From the NCBI GenBank assembly GCA_030041385.1, contig JASHNY010000190.1, positions 1 through 34,643 of the forward strand: 34,643 bases of DNA. Direction: 5' to 3'. The position numbers were made by a program, and so were the translations under genes. This document shows, in pieces, positions 26,304 through 34,643 of this stretch (positions are counted from its first letter, which is position 1; each line of letters opens with the position of its first letter). Below the pieces are notes generated by a model. It searched no databases, had not been told where the DNA came from, and saw only the letters and a program-made list of their open reading frames with translations. The stretch is from Alphaproteobacteria bacterium (GTDB lineage Bacteria; Pseudomonadota; Alphaproteobacteria; ATCC43930; CGMCC-115725).

Positions 26304-27898
26304 GTTGCGGTATTGGGGAGCATCGTGAAGCGGCCCTGCTCTGCCGCGTCCGCGGCGATGAGACCCGGCCGCGGGGACCGGTAGGCGATGAAGGCGCCGA
26401 GGCGCCGTATCGGGAGATCGTCGCCACAGCGGTCGATGCGATCGCCCTGATCGACGAGGATGGGACCATCCTCACCTTCAACCCGGCGGCGGAAGAGATT
26501 TTCGGTTATCCGGCCCGCGAGGTCGTCGGCAGGCCCGCATCGCTGCTGCTGCGCGATCCGATCGGGGCGACGCGCGACCTGTATCTGGCCGCCGGCGGCC
26601 GTAGGATCGTCGATATCGGTCGCGACGCGGTGGGCCGGCGCAAGGACGGATCGGCCTTTCCGCTCGACCTTTCCGCGGCCGAATGGGTCGACAATGGTCG
26701 CCGTTTCGTCACCGCAACGATGCGCGACGGCACCTTGCGGCGCCAGGCCGAGGCGGATTTGCGCGATCTCGGTGCGCGCCTGTCCGCCGTGCTCGAAAGC
26801 ACCGCCGACAGCGTCATCCTGGTCGATCGCGCGTGGCGAATCTCGTTCGCCAATGGTCAGGCGCGGGGCCGGTTCGGCCGGGCCGGCGGCGACCCGGTCG
26901 GGACGGGGCTGTGGGATTTCTGGCCCAGGGATGACGGCGACCGCCTGCGCCGCATGTTGGAAGACGCGCTCGAACGCCAGGCGCCGCAAGCCCGCGAGGT
27001 TTTCATTTCCGCGCTTGCGGCCTGGCTCGAAATCCGCGCCCATCCCTGGGATGGCGGCCTCGCCCTGTTCGTCCGCGACATCGGCGAGCGCAAGGAGGCC
27101 GAGCGGCAGCGGCAGATTCTCGAACACCAGCTGCGGCAGAGCTCCAAGATGGCGGCGCTCGGCCGGCTCGCCAGCGGCATCTCGCATGATTTCAACAATT
27201 TGTTGCTGGCGATGGGAAACATGGTCGCGCTCGCAGCCGACACGTTGCCGGGAGCGGCCGAAGCGCGCGAGCACCTCGCCCTGGTTTCCCAGGCAGTCGA
27301 GCGCGCCGGCGGCCTGGTCGGCCAGATTCTCGCCTTCTGCCGGCAGGAGGAGCCGCGGCGGGAGCGGGTGCGCCTGTCCCGGGTGATCGCGGAAGTCCTC
27401 GATCTGGTGCAAACCACGATCCCGGCGACGATCGCGCTGCGGCCGCGCCTTGCCTATCGCGGCTCGGTTCTGGGCGATCCGGTGCAGTTGCATCAGATTG
27501 TCGTCAATCTGGCGATGAACGCCGCCGACGCGATCGGCCGCCGGCCCGGCACGATCGCGATCGACCTCGACCGTGCCGGAGCCGACGACGAGCGGCGATT
27601 ATCGCTGCCGGCCGGCGACTACGTCCGCCTCGTCGTCCGCGACGACGGCGCCGGAATGTCGGCGGAGGTGCTCGAACGCGCATTCGAGCCCTTCTTCACG
27701 ACGAAGAAGGCGGGCGAGGGCACCGGGCTTGGGCTTGCCATCGTCCACGGCATCGTTACCGCGCATGGCGGCGCGATCCTGGTCGACAGCCGGCCCGGCG
27801 CCGGTACCGCATTCACGATCTACCTGCCGCGGCCCCGCCGCGATCGCGCCGGCGACGTCGCCGGCCTCGCCATGCCGGCCCCGGGCCGGGAACCCTGA
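26297..27898 (+). CDS. Soluble double-PAS histidine kinase
   Basis: A cytoplasmic kinase of 533 aa with no membrane span. PAS 1 (about 37-145) has AVDAIALIDEDGTILTFNPAAEEIFGY-type sequence with the FGY motif; PAS 2 (about 160-265) has STADSVILVDRAWRISFAN. The phospho-acceptor segment GISHDFNNLLLAMGNM (His297) is the HDFNN form of HisKA, common in PAS kinases that act with single-domain regulators. The ATPase has VNLAMNAADAI, DDGAGM, FFTTKKAGEGTGLGLAIVHG. I take GTG 26297, spaced 8 bases from GGGAGGGG (26281-26288); TTG at 26291 would be too close. The receiver gene 19 bases downstream is the probable partner. Confidence 0.86.
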   Translation: MTSCGIGEHREAALLCRVRGDETRPRGPVGDEGAEAPYREIVATAVDAIALIDEDGTILTFNPAAEEIFGYPAREVVGRPASLLLRDPIGATRDLYLAAGGRRIVDIGRDAVGRRKDGSAFPLDLSAAEWVDNGRRFVTATMRDGTLRRQAEADLRDLGARLSAVLESTADSVILVDRAWRISFANGQARGRFGRAGGDPVGTGLWDFWPRDDGDRLRRMLEDALERQAPQAREVFISALAAWLEIRAHPWDGGLALFVRDIGERKEAERQRQILEHQLRQSSKMAALGRLASGISHDFNNLLLAMGNMVALAADTLPGAAEAREHLALVSQAVERAGGLVGQILAFCRQEEPRRERVRLSRVIAEVLDLVQTTIPATIALRPRLAYRGSVLGDPVQLHQIVVNLAMNAADAIGRRPGTIAIDLDRAGADDERRLSLPAGDYVRLVVRDDGAGMSAEVLERAFEPFFTTKKAGEGTGLGLAIVHGIVTAHGGAILVDSRPGAGTAFTIYLPRPRRDRAGDVAGLAMPAPGREP

Positions 27899-27917
27899 CG
27901 CCGCATGAGGGATGAAG

Positions 27918-28298
27918 ATGGCCTCTATACTGGTGATCGATGACGAAGACCTGGTGCGGCTGTCGATCGGCTCGGTGCTGCGCCGGGCCGGGCACCGGGT
28001 CGTCCTTGCCCGCGACGGCGAGGATGCCCTGAACCGTTTTCGCACGGCGCGCTTCGACCTTGTCATCACCGATATCGTCATGCCGCGCATGGAAGGGATC
28101 GAGACCGTGCGCGCGCTGCGCGGCGCCGCGGCCGAGGTCAAGATCGTCGCCATGTCGGGATGTGAGCGGGCGGGGGCGAGCCTCTACCTCAGCGCCGCCA
28201 AGGCGCTGGGCGCCGATGCGATCATGGCGAAGCCGTTCTCGCCGGCCGAATTGAACTCGGCGGTCGCCCGGGTGCTCCGGTCCGCCACCGCGGAATAG
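27918..28298 (+). CDS. Single-domain response regulator (CheY-like receiver)
   Basis: A stand-alone receiver of 126 aa with no output domain. Acidic pair in VIDDED, phosphorylated Asp in VITDIVMPRMEG (Asp52 from this start), Ser in AMSG and Lys in IMAKPFSP. Such proteins act as phosphate shuttles, sinks or by protein binding. ATG 27918 is preferred because GAGGG (27907-27911) lies 6 bases before it; ATG 27912 would add MK and touch the ribosome-binding site. It lies directly after the soluble kinase, which is probably its phosphodonor. Confidence 0.88.
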   Translation: MASILVIDDEDLVRLSIGSVLRRAGHRVVLARDGEDALNRFRTARFDLVITDIVMPRMEGIETVRALRGAAAEVKIVAMSGCERAGASLYLSAAKALGADAIMAKPFSPAELNSAVARVLRSATAE

Positions 28299-28300
28299 CG

Positions 28301-28314
28301 GCCGCCGCGGCGGC
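28301..28314. other. Perfect GC palindrome between convergent genes
   Basis: GCCGCCGCGGCGGC is a 14-base perfect palindrome placed 2 bases after the response-regulator stop and 6 bases before the stop of the minus-strand small gene. It could form a short hairpin in both transcripts and act as a shared, weak bidirectional transcript end. There is no T run on either side, so it is not a standard intrinsic terminator. Confidence 0.35.
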
Positions 28315-28320
28315 GCGGCC

Positions 28321-28467
28321 TCAGCTGACCAGCAGGGTTATCGGCAAAACCACGGCTGCGGCCTTCAGCGGCCAGATCCAGCCCTCGGCATAGACCAGCA
28401 CGACGAGGGCGACCGCACAGACAATCAATACCGCCTCGTGCAGTCTGATTTCCAGGCGCGGCCTCAT
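28321..28467 (-). CDS. Small membrane protein, 48 aa, unknown
   Basis: An ORF of 49 codons starting 10 bases after the stop of the dehydratase gene on the same strand. The protein begins MRPRLEIRLHEA and is otherwise hydrophobic: a first span at about 12-27 (AVLIVCAVALVVLVYA) and a second at about 35-47 (KAAAVVLPITLLV), separated by a short EGWIWPL loop. The positive N-terminus suggests an N-in hairpin in the inner membrane. Length, hydrophobicity and the tight operon-like spacing support a real gene, but there is no clear Shine-Dalgarno and I recognise no family. Confidence 0.5.
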   Translation of the reverse strand: MRPRLEIRLHEAVLIVCAVALVVLVYAEGWIWPLKAAAVVLPITLLVS

Positions 28468-28476
28468 GCCGATCTG

Positions 28477-29490
28477 TTAGCACGAAACCGCCGAATCCGA
28501 CAGGCCGACGGCAGCGCCCGTTTGCCGCGCGCCCGCCTCCGCCAGCACTCCGGCGAATGTGTCCGGGTCGACGTTGCCGCCGGTCAAAATCACCGCGACG
28601 CGCTTTCCGGCGAGCCTGTCGCGCTCCTGCAATGCCGCGGCCAGCGCCGCGGCGCCGGCACCTTCGGCAACGTTGTGCGTGTCGGCAAACAACGCCCGCA
28701 TCGCCGCGCCAATCTCCGCCTCGCTAACGGTGACGATGCGCGCCGCGCCGCGCCGGATCGTCTCGAACGCATCCGGGTCCGGCACACGGCAGGCGAGGCC
28801 GTCGGCGATCGTGTCGGCGCTGTTGGTGCTGACCGGCGCGCCCTGGGCGAAGGACAGCGCATAGGCCGCCGCGTTGGCGGCGACCACGCCGACGATCTCG
28901 GTGCCGAGGCCCAGCGCCTCGCGCGCCGCGATCATGCCACAGATGCCGCTGCCGAGCCCGATCGGCACATAGACCGTGTCGATCCGCTCGACCGCCCGCA
29001 GCAATTCGAGCGAATAGGTCGCCACGCCGCGCACCAGCAGCGGATCGAACGGGCGGACAAGATGGAGCCCGTCGCGCAGCGCGAGGCCGGCGGCATATTC
29101 GGCGGCTGCCTGGTAGTCGTGCCCGGCTTCGACGAGCGTGGCGCCAAACCCAGCCATGGCCCGGTTTTTGTCGGCGCTGTTGCCATATGGCACAACGACC
29201 GTCGCGGCGAGGCCGTGCCGGGCGGCGGCGAGCGCAATGCTCTGCCCGTGGTTGCCGCGGGTCGCGGTGACGACGCCGGGGCAGTCGGGCTGAGACCGTT
29301 TCAGCGCATCCAGATACACAAGCCCGCCGCGCAATTTGAACGCGCCGATCGGGGTGTGGTTTTCGTGCTTGACCCAGATTTCAACGCCCAGCCGGCGGCA
29401 TAGCAGCGGCCAGCAATATTGCGGCGTCGGCGGCACCACTGTGCGCACCACCGCCGCTGCGGCGTCGAGCGCGTCGAGCGCGGCGCTCAT
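28477..29490 (-). CDS. PLP-dependent threonine dehydratase family protein
   Basis: A fold-type II PLP enzyme of 337 aa. ENHTPIGAFKLRGG (about 42-55) holds the PLP-binding Lys, TRGNHGQS is the phosphate-side Asn loop, and PIGLGSGICGM is the glycine-rich PLP phosphate cup. There is no C-terminal ACT domain, so it resembles catabolic threonine/serine dehydratases and hydroxyaspartate or ectoine-pathway (EutB-like) ammonia-lyases; the substrate cannot be fixed. The likely reaction is deamination of a beta-hydroxy amino acid to a keto acid. It is flanked by a 68-aa gene 6 bases upstream and a 48-aa membrane gene 9 bases downstream, which looks like a three-gene operon. Confidence 0.82.
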   Translation of the reverse strand: MSAALDALDAAAAVVRTVVPPTPQYCWPLLCRRLGVEIWVKHENHTPIGAFKLRGGLVYLDALKRSQPDCPGVVTATRGNHGQSIALAAARHGLAATVVVPYGNSADKNRAMAGFGATLVEAGHDYQAAAEYAAGLALRDGLHLVRPFDPLLVRGVATYSLELLRAVERIDTVYVPIGLGSGICGMIAAREALGLGTEIVGVVAANAAAYALSFAQGAPVSTNSADTIADGLACRVPDPDAFETIRRGAARIVTVSEAEIGAAMRALFADTHNVAEGAGAAALAAALQERDRLAGKRVAVILTGGNVDPDTFAGVLAEAGARQTGAAVGLSDSAVSC

Positions 29491-29496
29491 CCGCTG

Positions 29497-29703
29497 CTAG
29501 GGCGAGTTGCCGCTGACGAATTCGTTGTTGCGCTCGTCATAGCTGCCCCATTGCACATCATAGCCGGGCCCCGCCTGTTGCGCCGCGGCCAGCGCCTCGG
29601 CCCGCGTCTCGTAGATGCCGGCGAAATGCCAGTTGGGCGGGCTGCCTTTGATGACGCCCCAACCCTGCACCCAGCCCGGATAGCGCGGATCGCTCGCCAG
29701 CAT
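29497..29703 (-). CDS. Small hypothetical protein, 68 aa
   Basis: A soluble 68-aa protein rich in aromatic residues: DPRYPGWVQGWGVI, then NWHFAGIYETRAEALAAAQQAG and YDVQWGSYDE. The pattern, a short strand, a helix (TRAEALAAA) and a strand ending in VQWGSY, recalls small SPOR-like or single-sheet folds but I do not recognise the family. It ends 6 bases before the dehydratase ATG on the same strand, so it is probably co-transcribed. Codon use is like its neighbours. Confidence 0.6.
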   Translation of the reverse strand: MLASDPRYPGWVQGWGVIKGSPPNWHFAGIYETRAEALAAAQQAGPGYDVQWGSYDERNNEFVSGNSP

Positions 29704-29878
29704 CTCTCATGCTCCCGTCAACGCGTTCCACCGTTAACCTTGGTTGATTTTGGCCGATAATCGCCGGTTGTAAAGCCCCGCAGCCGGGAGGGCCGCAGCG
29801 CCCGGCAGTCGCGTGCGTGGCACGAGTTCTTTTCGCCCCTTGCCCGGCGGCGGCACTCCGATAAGGTGCACGCGCGAG

Positions 29879-31486
<1,608 letters not shown>

Positions 31487-31498
31487 CAGACGATGAGA

Positions 31499-31676
31499 TT
31501 TCACCACGAAGACACGGAGGCACGGAGGCGCGCGACGCGCGCAAAAGGCTTCTGCACAATGAGACAGTGAGGCGGTGAGATGCCGAGCCACCGTACCTTC
31601 ATTGCCTCATTGCCTCGTTCTGAATATTGGCGCTTCGCGCCTTTTACTCCGTGTCCTTCGTGCCTCTGTGGTGAAT
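31499..31676. repeat. Dispersed palindromic repeat splitting the mccB-mccA pair
   Basis: About 178 bases with long imperfect arms: TTTCACCACGAAGACACGG at the left and, inverted, TTCACCACAGAGGCACG at the right (ending 31675). Inner arms include AAAAGGC copies, and the core has AATGAGACAGTGAGGCGGTG against CATTGCCTCATTGCCTCGTT. TTCACCACGAAGGCACGGAG-like elements are, from general knowledge, widespread intergenic repeats. Here it fills nearly all of the 194 bases between two genes that normally sit close together, and its right end sits on the start of mccA. Confidence 0.8.
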
Positions 31677-31680
31677 TTTC

Positions 31681-33657
31681 TTGTTCGCTAAAATCCTGAT
31701 CGCCAATCGCGGCGAGATCGCCTGCCGGGTGATCCGCACCGCGCGGCGCCTCGGCGTGGCGACGGTCGCGGTCTATTCCGCGGCCGATGCCGGCGCCTTG
31801 CACGTCGAGATGGCCGACGCGGCGCGCTTGATCGGCCCGCCGCCGGCGCGGCAGAGCTATCTCGACGGCGATGCAATCATCGCGGCGGCGCGCGAATCCG
31901 GCGCGGAGGCGGTGCATCCCGGCTATGGGTTCCTGTCGGAGAATGCCGACTTCGCCGAAGCCTGCGCCGCCGCCGGGCTCGTTTTTATCGGCCCGCCTCC
32001 CGGCGCGATCCGGGCGATGGGGTCGAAGGCGGCGGCGAAGGCGCTGATGGCGGCAGCCGGGGTACCGGTCGTGCCCGGCTATCACGGCGACGACCAGGGT
32101 CCGGCGCGGCTGCTCGACGCGGCGCGGCGGATCGGCTTCCCGGTCATGATCAAGGCCTGGGCCGGCGGCGGCGGCCGCGGCATGCGCGAGGTCGATGATG
32201 CCGAGGATTTCCCGCGCGCGCTCGATGCGGCCAGGCGCGAGGCGGCGGGCGCGTTCGGCGACGACCGCGTCCTGATCGAGCGGCTCCTCACAGCCCCGCG
32301 CCATATCGAGGTGCAGGTCTTCGCCGACAGTCACGGCAACACCGTGCATCTCTATGAGCGCGATTGCTCGATCCAGCGCCGTCACCAGAAGATCGTCGAG
32401 GAGGCGCCAGCGCCAGGGCTGTCGCCGGCGCGGCGCCGCAAGATGGGCGAGGCCGCGGTCGCCGCGGCGGCTGCAGTCGGCTATGTCGGAGCCGGCACGG
32501 TCGAGTTCATCGTCGAGAAGGCCGGATTCTATTTCATGGAAATGAACACCCGGCTTCAGGTCGAGCATCCGGTGACCGAGGCGATAACCGGGATCGATCT
32601 GGTCGAGTGGCAGTTGCGGGTTGCCGCCGGCGAGGCACTGCCGTTGCGGCAGGAACAGATCGTCCTGAAGGGCCATGCGATCGAGGCGCGGCTCTACGCC
32701 GAAAATCCCGAGCGCGGCTTTCTGCCGGCGACCGGGACCCTCCATGGACTGAGACTGCCGGCGCCGGAGGTGGCGCGCGTCGATACCGGGGTGCGCCAGG
32801 GTGATACGGTAACCCCGTTCTACGACCCGATGATCGCCAAGATCGTGACCTGGGGCGACGATAGGGCCGGTGCCCGGCTGCGCCTCGTTCGCGCGCTGGC
32901 CGACAGCGCCGTCTACGGCCCGGCCACCAACCTCGCCTTCCTTGGCCGCATCGCCGCCGCCGACGAGTTCGCCGCCGGCGCGGTCGATACCGGCTTTATC
33001 GAGCGGCGCCGCGCCAGCCTGCTGCCGCCGCCGGCACCGCTGCCGCCGGCCGCGCTCGCCGCGGCGACCGTGCATTGCCTGATCCAATTTGCCGGCAATA
33101 GCGCCGACCCCTGGGCGCGGCGCGACGGCTGGCGCCTCAACCATGAGCATGCGCCGCTCGATTTCCGCTTCCGCTGCGGCGACGAGACGATCGAGGCGGC
33201 GGCGGTCGCCGAGAGCGGTGGCTGGCGCCTGACCCTCGGCGGGCGGGAGTATCGCGCCCAGGCCGCGCGCGGCGCGGCGGGTGCGCTGGCGGTGAGCCTC
33301 GACGGGGTCAGGACGAACGCGGTTCTGTTCGAGCACGCCGGCGAGTTGTTCGTGGCGGTAGACGGTGCGAGCTGGCGCCTCGCCGAGATCGACCCGCTGG
33401 CTGCGCCGGAGCAGGCGCATGAAGCCGGCGGCCGGCTCAGCGCGCCGATGCCGGGGCGGGTCGTGCAGCTCTTCGTCGCCGCCGGTGACGCGGTGCGCCG
33501 CGGCCAGCCGCTGCTCGTCATCGAGGCGATGAAAATGGAGCACACGATCGCGGCGCCGCGGGACGGCATCGTCGAGCGCCTGCGCTATGCAGTCGGCGAT
33601 CCGGTCGAGGAGGGGGCGGAACTGGTCGCGCTGGCGTCGCCCGAAGCGAGCGCCTGA
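31681..33657 (+). CDS. mccA: Methylcrotonyl-CoA carboxylase-type biotin carboxylase (alpha) subunit, TTG start
   Basis: The ATP-dependent biotin carboxylase plus biotin carrier, 658 aa. The biotin carboxylase part (1-450) has ILIANRGEIACRVI, the ATP-grasp loop AGGGGRGMREV, then ERDCSIQRRHQKIVEE and FMEMNTRLQVEHPVTE. The C-terminal carrier domain has EAMKMEHT with biotinyl Lys618. Start is TTG at 31681: it lies at the exact family Met position (MFAKILIANRG), an in-frame TGA lies at 31672-31674, so no upstream start exists. The only ribosome-binding candidate, GGTGA at 31670-31674, belongs to the palindromic repeat. Pairs with mccB; the stop overlaps the next gene (TGATG). Confidence 0.9.
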   Translation: MFAKILIANRGEIACRVIRTARRLGVATVAVYSAADAGALHVEMADAARLIGPPPARQSYLDGDAIIAAARESGAEAVHPGYGFLSENADFAEACAAAGLVFIGPPPGAIRAMGSKAAAKALMAAAGVPVVPGYHGDDQGPARLLDAARRIGFPVMIKAWAGGGGRGMREVDDAEDFPRALDAARREAAGAFGDDRVLIERLLTAPRHIEVQVFADSHGNTVHLYERDCSIQRRHQKIVEEAPAPGLSPARRRKMGEAAVAAAAAVGYVGAGTVEFIVEKAGFYFMEMNTRLQVEHPVTEAITGIDLVEWQLRVAAGEALPLRQEQIVLKGHAIEARLYAENPERGFLPATGTLHGLRLPAPEVARVDTGVRQGDTVTPFYDPMIAKIVTWGDDRAGARLRLVRALADSAVYGPATNLAFLGRIAAADEFAAGAVDTGFIERRRASLLPPPAPLPPAALAAATVHCLIQFAGNSADPWARRDGWRLNHEHAPLDFRFRCGDETIEAAAVAESGGWRLTLGGREYRAQAARGAAGALAVSLDGVRTNAVLFEHAGELFVAVDGASWRLAEIDPLAAPEQAHEAGGRLSAPMPGRVVQLFVAAGDAVRRGQPLLVIEAMKMEHTIAAPRDGIVERLRYAVGDPVEEGAELVALASPEASA

Positions 33658-34106
33658 TGGCGGACGGTTACGCCGCGGCTGCAGGCCCGCTGCATCTCGT
33701 GAAACTGGCGGTCGGCGCCGGCAGCTTCGAGGAATTGCGCCGCTTTCGCGCCGAGCGCCTGGCCGAGCGCGGCGCCAGTTGGGTCTACACCCGCAACCGG
33801 CCGCGCCGCGAGGCGGAGGTGCTTGCGGGAGGCTCGCTCTATTGGGTCATTCGCGGCCAGATCCGGGCCCGCCAGCGCGTCAGCGGCTTTCTCGCCAAGC
33901 GCAACGACAGCGGCCGCGCCTATTGCCTGATCGAGACCGAGCCCGAAGTCGTGCCGACGCTGTGGCGCCCGTTCCGGCCGTTCCAGGGCTGGCGCTATCT
34001 GCTGCCCGCCGACGCGCCGCCCGACGCAACCGGCGGCGCCAGCATTGGCGACGAGCCGGCGCCCGAGGCGATGCTGCGCGAATTGCGCGAATTGGGGCTG
34101 ATCTAG
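33657..34106 (+). CDS. DUF1489 family protein
   Basis: A 149-aa cytoplasmic protein of the alphaproteobacterial DUF1489 family: PLHLVKLAVGAGSFEELRRF at the N-terminus, GGSLYWVIRGQIRARQ in the middle and FRPFQGWRYLLPADAPPD near the end match the family pattern. No function is established for it to my knowledge. In-frame start overlaps the mccA stop by one base, which suggests shared translation with the carboxylase, although the family is usually found away from mcc genes, so the link may only be positional. The C-terminus after about residue 125 is variable. Confidence 0.85.
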   Translation: MADGYAAAAGPLHLVKLAVGAGSFEELRRFRAERLAERGASWVYTRNRPRREAEVLAGGSLYWVIRGQIRARQRVSGFLAKRNDSGRAYCLIETEPEVVPTLWRPFRPFQGWRYLLPADAPPDATGGASIGDEPAPEAMLRELRELGLI

Positions 34107-34141
34107 TGGCTGGAATCTGACATTTGAAACCCGTCACTCGA

Positions 34142-34242
34142 GTCATTCCGGAGCACCGCGCAGCGGCGAATCCGGAACCCATGAACACCGGCCTCTGGAA
34201 CATGGGTTCCGGGCTCGGCCCCTCGGGCCGCCCCGGAATGAC
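34142..34242. repeat. Palindromic repeat, GTCATTCCGG family
   Basis: Outer arms GTCATTCCGG (34142-34151) and CCGGAATGAC (34233-34242) are perfect. Inner arms TCCGGAACCCATG (34171-34183) and CATGGGTTCCGGG (34201-34213) match over 12 bases. The result is a long two-stage hairpin 35 bases after the DUF1489 stop, able to end its transcript. It differs from copies A and B in the arm sequence and is a separate family. Confidence 0.8.
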
Positions 34243-34252
34243 GGTCGGGATT

Positions 34253-34643
34253 CATTCGCCTGAATTGGACCACTGGCGCGCAACCGGTCCGGTGAAATTT
34301 TATGCGTCCTGCCCTGGACAGGTCCTGCGTCGGTCACTATGTTGGTCGCTCGCCCGCCGTTCGCGGGCGAGGTTCCGCGCCGGATGACGTGGCTTCTTCC
34401 GCCCCCCACGGGCGGCTGGTGCAGCGTCGGTGCCGGCGGGGTATGATGATTGAGATTGTGAGGGGAGTGGAAGGGATGCGCGGGCGGCGGCGTCGAAGGG
34501 CGCTGTTGCTTGCGGATGGGACGCGCTGCGGCTGGGTTTGGGTCTTCGGTGAGGGGATTTGGGTCTGGTTGTGGCGTGAGGTTTCATCTTTGAGAAGGAC
34601 AGCGGCCGAGTAAGAGGCAAGGCTCTGGGTCTGGCTGGTTTGG
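34253..34643. other. Tail region without a recognisable gene; strong hairpin and G/T-rich stretch
   Basis: No reading frame here looks protein-like. A perfect 9-bp hairpin, CTCGCCCGC-CGTTC-GCGGGCGAG, lies at 34349-34371, with no T run after it. From about 34450 the plus strand turns G-rich and C-poor, with TTTGGGTCT at 34537-34545 and 34558-34566 and TCTGGGTCT at 34624-34632. This is unlike every gene in the window. It may be non-coding sequence, the edge of an element, or an RNA gene cut by the window end; I cannot name it. Confidence 0.4.

Noticed and set aside
24263-27493. Very long open frame (1076 codons) on the minus strand
   Set aside because: It lies antisense to two clear histidine kinases, has Arg/Gln/His-rich low-quality sequence and no recognisable domain. 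Long antisense frames are expected in high-GC DNA.
31501-33543. 680-codon minus-strand frame across mccA and the repeat
   Set aside because: A shadow of the biotin carboxylase gene; its end part is translated repeat.
34302-34613. 103-codon plus-strand frame in the tail region
   Set aside because: Trp/Arg-rich composition with no fold pattern, and it crosses the hairpin and the G-rich stretch. An overlapping minus-strand frame is equally open.

Overview
The window is a high-GC stretch of bacterial chromosome. Gene content and order point to an alphaproteobacterium, most likely of the Rhodospirillales type: a GpmI/CtpA/RppH block beside the ATP synthase genes, a DUF1489 gene, the block rplU-rpmA-obgE-proB-proA-nadD-rsfS-rlmH, and a phoR-pst-phoU-phoB cluster. 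I see no phage genes, transposases, CRISPR array, rRNA or tRNA. This is mostly core genome, and I found no convincing new multi-gene system. The unusual material is at the level of gene boundaries: a fused gene, non-AUG starts, a decayed gene, and repeats sitting on starts.

Layout. (1) 1-3.8 kb: the 3' end of atpC, a ferritin-like diiron protein, an M20 dipeptidase and a ribokinase. Two copies of a GTCATTGCG palindromic repeat sit on or beside the starts of the second and third genes. (2) 3.7-13.1 kb, all on the minus strand and read from 13.1 kb downwards: rplU, rpmA, terminator-like hairpin, obgE, proB, proA, nadD-rsfS (one unbroken frame), rlmH, gpmI, a frameshifted envC remnant, ctpA, rppH. 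This block carries ribosomal proteins and ribosome-assembly factors, proline and NAD synthesis, glycolysis and periplasmic proteolysis. (3) 13.4-23.9 kb, plus strand: maeB, then the phosphate-starvation cluster phoR, pstS, pstS, pstC, pstA, pstB, phoU, phoB. A good Pho box lies between the two pstS genes. (4) 24-28.3 kb: a membrane sensor kinase, a soluble double-PAS kinase and a single-domain response regulator. (5) 28.3-29.7 kb, minus strand: a 68-aa unknown protein, a threonine-dehydratase-family enzyme and a 48-aa membrane protein not previously called. (6) 29.9-34.1 kb: both subunits of a methylcrotonyl-CoA-type carboxylase, split by a dispersed palindromic repeat, followed by DUF1489. 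(7) 34.1-34.6 kb: another palindromic repeat and a G/T-rich tail with no recognisable gene.

How the genes work together. PhoR and PhoB sense and respond to low phosphate, PstSCAB imports phosphate, and PhoU links transport to signalling. ObgE, RsfS, RlmH, bL21 and bL27 all act on the 50S subunit. ProB and ProA catalyse successive steps of proline synthesis. MccB and MccA form one biotin-dependent enzyme of leucine/isovalerate breakdown.
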